Source: Andreesenia sp964489735 (GTDB lineage: Bacteria > Bacillota > Clostridia > Tissierellales > Gottschalkiaceae). Taken from it: 9,017 bases of DNA. Where the stretch lies: assembly GCA_964489735.1 (NCBI GenBank), contig CAZBAL010000048.1:1-9017 (forward strand). Direction: 5' to 3'. A model generated the notes under the pieces. The model ran no database searches. It was given only the letters and a program-made list of their open reading frames with translations, and had not been told where the DNA came from. The translations under genes and the position numbers were made by a program. Below, one piece after another: positions 1 through 5,609 of the stretch. Positions within the stretch are counted from its first letter, which is position 1, and each line of letters starts with the position of its first letter.

Positions 1-14
1 AATTTCTTTTTCAT
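1..14 (-). CDS. Possible 5' end of a minus-strand gene, cut by the window edge
   Basis: On the minus strand an ATG (plus-strand CAT at 12-14) opens a frame reading M-K-K-K before the window ends. A purine-rich AAAGGAAT (plus 22-29) lies upstream with AGGA about 9 nt from the ATG, which is good spacing. A -10-like TATAAA (plus 51-56) is further upstream on the same strand, but the matching -35 (TCTTCA) is weak. A lysine-rich start is common in exported proteins and lipoproteins, but only four codons are visible, so no function can be given. Confidence 0.45.
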
Positions 15-141
15 TTTAATCATTCCTTTCCCTTAATTTCCCCTGTTATTTTTATACCCAAAAGAATCAATATGAAGAGAAAAATTTTAATTTTTTTGAA
101 ATAATTTCTGTAATAATTTTATGTAGTAAGACCACATTAAA

Positions 142-181
142 AAACCACCTAATGGATATTGATATTCGCCATTAGTGGTTT
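142..181 (-). terminator. Hairpin resembling an intrinsic terminator on the minus strand
   Basis: The left arm AAACCACCTAATGG (142-155) pairs with CCATTAGTGGTTT (169-181), with one bulged C and a 13-base loop. Read on the minus strand the stem is followed by a run of six T, as in a Rho-independent terminator. Read on the plus strand the T-run is broken (TTTCACATACTTTTT). No minus-strand gene is visible to its right that it would terminate, so it may be left over from a lost gene or may be a repetitive palindrome. Confidence 0.45.
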
Positions 182-215
182 CACATACTTTTTACTAAAT
201 AATATTTAATTTTAA

Positions 216-320
216 ATGGTTACTGATTACCCATGGAAATATCCTGTTATTGGATTTACTATAACAAATGGTATCTCACTCGGAGCTTACATTAATGATA
301 AATGGGTACAACTATTATAA
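216..320 (+). pseudogene. Orphan 34-codon ORF, possible gene remnant
   Basis: ATG at 216 opens a 34-residue frame ending in TAA at 318-320. Its composition looks protein-like (MVTDYPWKYPVIGF near the start, AYINDKWVQLL at the end, rich in aromatic residues and glycine). A stop codon sits directly upstream of the ATG in the same frame and no ribosome binding site is visible, since the preceding bases are only A and T. This fits a decayed fragment of a longer gene better than an expressed peptide. I do not recognise the family. The rest of 181-424 shows no gene. Confidence 0.25.
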
Positions 321-321
321 T
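292..321 (+). promoter_or_regulatory. Weak candidate promoter for the aldehyde dehydrogenase gene
   Basis: A perfect -10 hexamer TATAAT lies at 316-321. The best -35 at plausible spacing is TTAATG at 292-297 with an 18-bp spacer, which is a poor match. Transcription would start near 328, leaving a leader of about 95 nt before the ATG at 425. The assignment rests mainly on the -10 and on the position in front of the gene. Confidence 0.35.
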
Positions 322-424
322 ATAGTGGGCTGTAAATATAGAAGTTTATTGCAGTGATCTATATTGATTGTAGTTGTATTAGACAGTGAGAGGATAAATT
401 TATAGTTATTTTGGAGTGAGTTAA

Positions 425-1792
425 ATGAGTTTAATAAAAGATATAATAGATAGACAAAGGAACTTTTTCAGTTCTCATAGCACAAAAGACATTTCTTTTA
501 GAAGAGACCAGTTGAATAAATTGGAAAGAACGATCAGGAAATATGAAAGGAATATAGTGAAAGCTCTTTATAACGATTTAGGAAAATCAGAGTATGAAGC
601 ATATCTTACTGAACTTGGAATAGTTTATCATGAGTTAAGATATATGAAGAAAAATTTAAAGAGATTAGCTAGTCCTAAAAAAATAGGCTCTCCCATAACA
701 AACTTTCCATCGAGGAGCTATGAATACAGCGATCCTTATGGAGTGGTTTTGATAATGTCACCTTGGAATTATCCGTTTCAACTAGCCATACTTCCTTTAA
801 TTGGTTCTATAGCGGCGGGAAACTGTTCTATAGTTAAGCCATCAGCATATTCTAAAGAAACATCGGAGATACTGTCAAAGATTTTAGATGAATTTTCAGA
901 TGAATATATTGCGGTGGTAAAAGGCGGCAGAGATGAAAATCAGCAGTTGCTTGATGAAAAATTTGATTATATTTTCTTTACTGGAAGCCCTACAGTTGGG
1001 AAGATAGTTATGGAAAAAGCTTCAAAATATTTAACACCTGTTACACTTGAGCTTGGAGGAAAGAGTCCGTGTATTATTGATGAGACTGCTGATGTGGACC
1101 TTTCGGCAAGAAGAATTGTATGGGGCAAGCTTCTTAACTCAGGTCAGACATGTATCGCACCTGATTATATTCTGGTGCACAAAGGTATAAAAGAAGAGTT
1201 TAAGAAATCGATAAAGAAGTATATAAAAGAGTTTTTCGGTGAGAAACCTGAAGAAAATCCAGAATATCCAAAGATAATAAATGAAAAGCATTTTGAAAGA
1301 CTGCTTGGACTTATAGAGGCAAGTGAAAACGTCGAGGGCGGAACTGTTAACAGCAAGGAGAGGAAGATAGCTCCAGTAATTATTGATAATGTGGACTGGG
1401 ACAGTCCTGTGATGTCCGAAGAACTTTTTGGACCTATAGTTCCGATCATTGAGTTTGAAGAGATTGATGATATTATTGAAGAAATGAATAAAAGACCTAA
1501 GCCGTTGGCACTTTATCTGTTTACAAAATCAAAAAACAATGAAGAGAAAGTGTTGAATAGAGTATCATTTGGCGGTGGCTGTATAAACGACACAATAATG
1601 CATATAGCAAATAATAAACTGCCATTTGGTGGAGTTGGAAACAGTGGAATGGGTTCTTATCATGGAGAAAAATCTTTCGATACTTTCAGTCATACAAAAG
1701 GAATAGTTAAAAAGGGACTATGGCTGGATATAAAGTTGAGATATGCTCCATATGAAGGAAAGTTAAATATGTTGAGAAAACTGCTAAAGTAA
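425..1792 (+). CDS. NAD(P)-dependent aldehyde dehydrogenase, class 3-like
   Basis: The protein oxidises an aldehyde to the carboxylic acid with NAD(P)+; it is probably cytoplasmic, with no signal peptide or C-terminal membrane anchor. At 455 residues it matches bacterial class 3 (ALDH3/YwdH-type) enzymes, which are shorter than the usual ~490-residue ALDHs. Visible family motifs are SPWNYPF with the oxyanion-hole Asn115, the cofactor-binding Lys138 in VKPS, FTGSPTVGK (185-193) in the nucleotide-binding fold, the general base Glu209 in LELGGKSP, the catalytic Cys243 in SGQTCIAPDY, EELFGP with Glu333, and the LPFGGVGNSGMG block (399-410). No key residue is missing. The ATG at 425 has GGAG at 413-416, 8 nt upstream. 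A terminator follows at 1930-1978, so it appears monocistronic. Substrate cannot be predicted: relatives act on medium/long-chain or aromatic aldehydes. Confidence 0.95.
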   Translation: MSLIKDIIDRQRNFFSSHSTKDISFRRDQLNKLERTIRKYERNIVKALYNDLGKSEYEAYLTELGIVYHELRYMKKNLKRLASPKKIGSPITNFPSRSYEYSDPYGVVLIMSPWNYPFQLAILPLIGSIAAGNCSIVKPSAYSKETSEILSKILDEFSDEYIAVVKGGRDENQQLLDEKFDYIFFTGSPTVGKIVMEKASKYLTPVTLELGGKSPCIIDETADVDLSARRIVWGKLLNSGQTCIAPDYILVHKGIKEEFKKSIKKYIKEFFGEKPEENPEYPKIINEKHFERLLGLIEASENVEGGTVNSKERKIAPVIIDNVDWDSPVMSEELFGPIVPIIEFEEIDDIIEEMNKRPKPLALYLFTKSKNNEEKVLNRVSFGGGCINDTIMHIANNKLPFGGVGNSGMGSYHGEKSFDTFSHTKGIVKKGLWLDIKLRYAPYEGKLNMLRKLLK

Positions 1793-1926
1793 ATATGGAG
1801 AAATACAAAAAGAATAAACTCTAATATTAGCAAGAACTCTAAATTACAAAATGGAGCAGCAAGTGATTACACAAAAAATAAGATATTATAGAAAAAATAA
1901 AAATCATTAAGGAGAGGACTGTAGGG

Positions 1927-1971
1927 TTGAGCACTAACAGAACCCAGAGCACAATTCTGGGAACTGTTTAG
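1927..1971 (+). CDS. Possible 14-residue leader peptide ORF inside the terminator hairpin
   Basis: A strong Shine-Dalgarno-like AAGGAGAGG (1909-1917) is followed 9 nt later by TTG (1927), opening the short frame MSTNRTQSTILGTV, whose TAG stop (1969-1971) lies in the 3' arm of the hairpin. A ribosome on this frame would disrupt the stem, as in attenuation. The peptide has no run of one amino acid that would identify a sensed tRNA, and a 14-codon ORF can arise by chance, so this is tentative. Confidence 0.2.
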   Translation: MSTNRTQSTILGTV

Positions 1972-1978
1972 TGCTTTT
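1930..1978 (+). terminator. Intrinsic terminator after the aldehyde dehydrogenase gene
   Basis: AGCACTAACAG (1930-1940) pairs with CTGTTTAGTGCT (1964-1975) with one bulge, and inside it CCCAGA (1943-1948) pairs with TCTGGG (1956-1961) around a 7-base loop. The stem runs into TTTT (1975-1978). An outer TAGGG (1922-1926) could also pair with CCCTA (1985-1989). It lies about 140 nt past the stop codon of the preceding gene and separates it from the four-gene cluster. The T-tract is short, so termination may be partial. Confidence 0.7.
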
Positions 1979-2004
1979 ATAATGCCCTAAAGCTGGATAT
2001 ATTA

Positions 2005-2010
2005 TATAAT
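2005..2010 (+). promoter_or_regulatory. Candidate -10 element for the four-gene cluster
   Basis: A perfect TATAAT lies in an AT-rich stretch about 60 bp before the GTG start at 2071 and just after the terminator. No recognisable -35 (TTGACA-like) sits 16-18 bp upstream; the expected position (around 1982-1987) reads ATGCCC. The cluster may use a promoter with a weak -35 or rely partly on read-through from upstream. Confidence 0.4.
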
Positions 2011-2070
2011 AGAGGATAGAGATTACGATTTGTTTTATAAAAATATATTAGATACAGAAAGAAGGATTTT

Positions 2071-3870
2071 GTGAAAATAATATTATCCACTTTAAATTCG
2101 AAATTCATTCATACAGCACTTTCTCTTAGGTATTTAAAAGCTTACGCAGAGAAATGGGATGTGAATAGAGATATAGAAATAGCGGAATACACAATAAATC
2201 AGAATATTAACTATATTACTGGAGAATTGTATAGGAAAAAGCCAGATATTCTATGTTTTTCGGTTTACATATGGAATATAAATGAGACTTTAGATATAGT
2301 CAGATCTATAAAACTTGTAAACCCAGAAATAGAGATTGTGCTGGGTGGTCCTGAGGTTTCATTTGAAATCAAGGAGCTTATGGAATCAAATTCAGAAATA
2401 GATTATGTTCTATATGGAGAAGGAGAAGAGACTTTTTCAGAGTTTTTAGAGTATAAAGAGGGCAAGAAAGATATAGATGGGATAAAAGGGATTGCATATA
2501 GGCAGAAAGAAGCAGACATATCAGCAGGAGAGGAAAAAGGTGCCGAGTTGTGCGAGAAAATAGTTATAAATTCTTCAAGAAAAGTTATGAAGGATTTAGG
2601 AGATATCCCATCTGTATATTCATCGGATTTATCCGAGTACGAAGACAAGATAATCTATTATGAAAGTTCTAGAGGATGTCCTTTTACCTGTAAATTCTGC
2701 CTATCATCGACTATCGATGGTCTGAGATTTTTTCCGATCGAGAGAGTGAAAAAAGATCTTAAGACTTTTATAGATGGAAGAGTAAGGCAGGTTAAATTCA
2801 TAGACAGAACGTTTAATGCAAGGATTGATTATTCAAAGGAGATAATGGAGTATATTTATCAGAATGACAATGGAGTCAGTAATTTTCATTTTGAAGTCAC
2901 AGCTCATCTTATTGATCAGGAATTCATAGATTACCTTTCGAATATGCCAGAAGGTCTTTTTCAGTTTGAAATAGGGGTTCAGTCTACAAATGAGAAGACA
3001 ATTGAGGATGTTGCCAGAACTACTGATTTTGAAAAACTCAGCATTGCAGTTAAAAAGCTAAAAGAACTGGAGAATATTCATCTGCACCTAGACCTTATTG
3101 CAGGGCTTCCTTATGAGGGTTATGAATCTTTCAAAAAGTCTTTCAATGACGTCTATAATTTAAATCCGGATAAGCTTCAGCTTGGTTTTCTGAAGCTTTT
3201 GAAAGGTTCGCAGATGAGAGCTGAAACGTATAAGCACGGCTTTAAGTATTTGGACAAGGCTCCTTATGAAGTTTTAGAGACCAAATATTTGAGTTATGAA
3301 GAGATGTTAAGATTAAAAGATATTGAGGAATTGGTGGAAATCTACGGAAATGAAACGTTCTTTGAGAAGAGTTTGGAGTATATCTTAAAAAAATATGATT
3401 CGCCTTTTGATTTCTATGAAAAATTCGCTGAATACTGTAGAGAAAAAGGGTTTTATGATGCGGCAAGAGGAAAGGTTACTCAGTACAAGTATCTATATGA
3501 ATTCTGTACGGATAATACTGATATCAATGAGACTTTAATTAAGGATATGCTCAGATTTGACTTTGCCAGAAACACAAGATCGCCTAATATACCGAATTTC
3601 TTGAAATCTGAAGAAGAATTCGATATAAGAGACATAAGAAGAGAATTTATTTCAGATGACAAAAACAGAAATAAATATTTTCCACATATTCAAGAGAGAG
3701 ATATGAACAGGATAATTCGATTTGTCCATTTAGAGAGATTCAGTTATGATATACTGAATGATAAAGATGAAGAAAGTGAGAGCTTGTATATTTTCATGTA
3801 TAACAAGCCGGAGAGAGCATTAGTGAAGTCGGAGATAAAGGACATTACTTTTATGATTGAGGAGGAATAA
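2071..3870 (+). CDS. B12-binding-domain radical SAM protein with DUF4080-like C-terminus
   Basis: This is a predicted [4Fe-4S]/S-adenosylmethionine radical enzyme of 599 residues; substrate unknown. The N-terminus (1 to ~130) is a cobalamin-binding Rossmann-like domain: it opens LSTLNSKFIHTALSLRYL and contains LGGPEVSF (91-98) and DYVLYGEGE (111-119). It lacks the DxHxxG motif that would ligate cobalt. The radical SAM core follows, with the cluster cysteines Cys203, Cys207 and Cys210 in GCPFTCKFC, then KFIDRTFN (242-249), FEIGVQSTNEKT (299-310) and LDLIAGLPYEG (340-350), all typical of this superfamily. The last ~200 residues fit the DUF4080 extension found with these proteins in anaerobic Firmicutes. 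The start is GTG at 2071, supported by GAAGGA at 2061-2066 (close, about 4 nt) and by the family-typical N-terminus. It is first in a four-gene cluster, 2 bp before the TPR gene. Some databases label relatives Mg-protoporphyrin monomethyl ester cyclase; nothing here supports that role. Confidence 0.92.
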   Translation: MKIILSTLNSKFIHTALSLRYLKAYAEKWDVNRDIEIAEYTINQNINYITGELYRKKPDILCFSVYIWNINETLDIVRSIKLVNPEIEIVLGGPEVSFEIKELMESNSEIDYVLYGEGEETFSEFLEYKEGKKDIDGIKGIAYRQKEADISAGEEKGAELCEKIVINSSRKVMKDLGDIPSVYSSDLSEYEDKIIYYESSRGCPFTCKFCLSSTIDGLRFFPIERVKKDLKTFIDGRVRQVKFIDRTFNARIDYSKEIMEYIYQNDNGVSNFHFEVTAHLIDQEFIDYLSNMPEGLFQFEIGVQSTNEKTIEDVARTTDFEKLSIAVKKLKELENIHLHLDLIAGLPYEGYESFKKSFNDVYNLNPDKLQLGFLKLLKGSQMRAETYKHGFKYLDKAPYEVLETKYLSYEEMLRLKDIEELVEIYGNETFFEKSLEYILKKYDSPFDFYEKFAEYCREKGFYDAARGKVTQYKYLYEFCTDNTDINETLIKDMLRFDFARNTRSPNIPNFLKSEEEFDIRDIRREFISDDKNRNKYFPHIQERDMNRIIRFVHLERFSYDILNDKDEESESLYIFMYNKPERALVKSEIKDITFMIEEE

Positions 3871-3875
3871 TTTTG
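3859..3875 (+). promoter_or_regulatory. Strong RBS and TTG start of the TPR gene, placed at the end of the radical SAM gene
   Basis: GAGGAGGAAT lies within the last codons of the upstream gene, with GGAGG at 3861-3865 and 7 nt to the TTG at 3873-3875. The upstream TAA is at 3868-3870. The near-ideal Shine-Dalgarno decides for the TTG start, and the arrangement implies translational coupling of the two proteins. Confidence 0.75.
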
Positions 3876-5009
3876 AAAGATTATTTTAAGAAATACACCA
3901 AAGATATATCATTTATAGAGTTGAAGCCAGATGCTTTTGTAGATATAAACAGTTATAAAGTTGGAGGAGGTACACCTCTACCAATACTGGTTGATGATTT
4001 AGTTGGAGAAGTAAAAGATGATAGTGATGAGATCAAGTTTGTAAACATGATAAATGGTATGATTTACACAATAGGCATAGATTCAGATTTTCCACATGCT
4101 GAAGAATATAAAAAAATCTTGAAGGCATATGATGAGGGAATTGAAAACTATATGATTTACTCTGCAATGGAGTTCATGAAAGAAAATAAAGTAGATGAAG
4201 CTATGATCTATCTAAGAGCAGTATATGCGCTTAATGAAGACAATATTCCTGCTGTCTATAACTACTCTATAGCGCTTGAAGAGAGAGCTAAGATAGCTTA
4301 TGAGAAAGATGATAAGAAGCTTGGAACAGAGTTTTTAAAGGAAGCTATGTCTAAGATGGAAGAAGTGAGAGATAAAGATGATGACGAAAATAGAGAGTTT
4401 CCACTAGCTTATTATAAGCTTGGGTTTTATTATAAAGCATTCCATAAGTTCATATTAGCAAAAGAAACTTGGGAAAAGTTTATTGAAATAACTGATAATA
4501 CAGAAGAGATAGATGAAGTGAGAGAGATTTTACAGAGTATAGAGGATGATGTTCAGTACGAAGAGGGATATAGTTTAGTACTGGAAGGACATCCTAAAGA
4601 AGGAGTTGAGAAGTTACTTCCTCTTACAGAGAAGTTCAAAAATTGGTGGAATCTGGACTTTGTTATTGGTGTTGGATACAGACAGCTGGGAGCTTTTGAA
4701 AAAGCAATTTACCACTTTAAGAAAGTGTTGGAAGTTAATCCAGCTCAGGTAGATACACTCAATGAAATGGGTCTTTGCAAAGCAAACCAAGGCGACATGG
4801 AAGCTGCAGTTGAGTTCTTTGATAAGGCTGTAAAGATGAATCCAAACAATCATGAAATTATATGCAATAGAGGAATGGCAAAACTTCAGCTTGGAGATGT
4901 TGATGGTGCTACTGAGGACATTGAAAAAGCTCATTCGATTGCTCCAGAAGATGAAATTGTAAAATCATGTGTAGCTGTATTGGGCAAAGTTGATGCCCCT
5001 CTAAATTAA
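3873..5009 (+). CDS. Tetratricopeptide-repeat protein
   Basis: This is a 378-residue soluble, acidic protein of helical repeats, probably a scaffold or partner-binding protein rather than an enzyme. The N-terminal ~90 residues look like a separate mixed or beta-rich domain that I do not recognise, including GGGTPLPILVDDLVGEV. From about residue 93 helical TPR-like units begin (for example KVDEAMIYLRAVYALNEDN at 106-124). The clearest canonical repeats are near the end: AFEKAIYHFKKVLEVNP (274-290), DMEAAVEFFDKAVKMNPNN (308-326) and DVDGATEDIEKAHSIAPED (342-360). No signal peptide or membrane segment is seen. It starts with TTG 2 bp after the radical SAM gene, so the two are very likely co-translated and may act together. 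Which partner it binds cannot be told from sequence. Confidence 0.9.
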   Translation: MKDYFKKYTKDISFIELKPDAFVDINSYKVGGGTPLPILVDDLVGEVKDDSDEIKFVNMINGMIYTIGIDSDFPHAEEYKKILKAYDEGIENYMIYSAMEFMKENKVDEAMIYLRAVYALNEDNIPAVYNYSIALEERAKIAYEKDDKKLGTEFLKEAMSKMEEVRDKDDDENREFPLAYYKLGFYYKAFHKFILAKETWEKFIEITDNTEEIDEVREILQSIEDDVQYEEGYSLVLEGHPKEGVEKLLPLTEKFKNWWNLDFVIGVGYRQLGAFEKAIYHFKKVLEVNPAQVDTLNEMGLCKANQGDMEAAVEFFDKAVKMNPNNHEIICNRGMAKLQLGDVDGATEDIEKAHSIAPEDEIVKSCVAVLGKVDAPLN

Positions 5010-5033
5010 TTATTACTGAAGGTGTGAATTGTT

Positions 5034-5609
5034 ATGGTTAAATTCGGAGTTATACATGGCAGGTTTCAAGGTCTGCATTTAGGTCATATAGAGTATCTTC
5101 TTGAAGGAAAGAAACGATGTAAACATCTTGTCATAGGTATAACCAATTTCGAACCCTATTTGAATATAGAGAAGCTTAACGATTTTGATGAGAAAAGAAA
5201 TCAGAAGGAATGTAATCCATTCACTTTTTATGAGAGATATAAAATAATAGAAGGAAGCTTGCTAGAAAATGGAGTCGATAGAAATGAGTTTGATATAGTT
5301 CCATTTCCAATAGAGAGGCCTGAGTATATATGCAACTTTGTACCGGGAAGCAAAGAAAATACTAAGTTTTTTGTTACTATATATGACGACTGGGGCTATC
5401 AGAAAGAAAAAATCCTCAGGAATATGGGCTTTGATGTTGAAGTTATGTGGGTTAGAGACTATAATCAGAGGATTACAAGGGGAGCAGAAATCAGAGAGCG
5501 GATAAGAGCGGGAATGGAATGGGAGCATTTAGTTCCAAAATACATGTACAATTATGTAAAAGAGAATAATATAGATGAGAGGCTGAAGAATAATGAGTGC
5601 TTCTACTAA
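5034..5609 (+). CDS. NMN-adenylyltransferase-like (NadM-type) nucleotidyltransferase
   Basis: This 191-residue protein belongs to the HxGH nucleotidyltransferase superfamily, which moves a nucleoside monophosphate from ATP or CTP onto a phosphorylated small molecule and releases pyrophosphate. The N-terminal motif GVIHGRFQGLHLGH (residues 5-18, HxGH at 15-18) has the GRFQ signature of the archaeal-type NMN adenylyltransferase NadM and of NadR. Near the C-terminus ITRGAEIRERI (147-157) corresponds to the ISxTxIR phosphate-binding loop, and WEHLVPKYMYNYV (163-175) matches the usual NadM ending. Length is slightly above NadM's ~170-180. The ATG at 5034 follows AAGGTG (5019-5024). It starts 24 bp after the TPR gene and its last 17 bases overlap the dikinase-like gene. 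NMN adenylylation is the closest guess, but bacteria normally use NadD for NAD synthesis, so a different phosphorylated substrate, perhaps made by the downstream protein, is equally plausible. Confidence 0.85.
   Translation: MVKFGVIHGRFQGLHLGHIEYLLEGKKRCKHLVIGITNFEPYLNIEKLNDFDEKRNQKECNPFTFYERYKIIEGSLLENGVDRNEFDIVPFPIERPEYICNFVPGSKENTKFFVTIYDDWGYQKEKILRNMGFDVEVMWVRDYNQRITRGAEIRERIRAGMEWEHLVPKYMYNYVKENNIDERLKNNECFY

Noticed and set aside
96..125. TTGAAA (96-101) and TATGTA (120-125) with an 18-bp spacer as a plus-strand promoter
   Set aside because: Weak -10 in very AT-rich DNA, followed only by the hairpin and the orphan frame; no gene close enough to support it.
1795..1824. Short ATG frame of nine residues (MEKYKKNKL) just after the aldehyde dehydrogenase stop
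   Set aside because: No ribosome binding site and too short; composition is what AT-rich non-coding DNA gives.
2071..3870. Assignment of the radical SAM protein as Mg-protoporphyrin IX monomethyl ester oxidative cyclase
   Set aside because: This label spreads by shared B12/radical SAM domains; there are no chlorophyll or tetrapyrrole genes here and the DUF4080-like C-terminus points to another subfamily.
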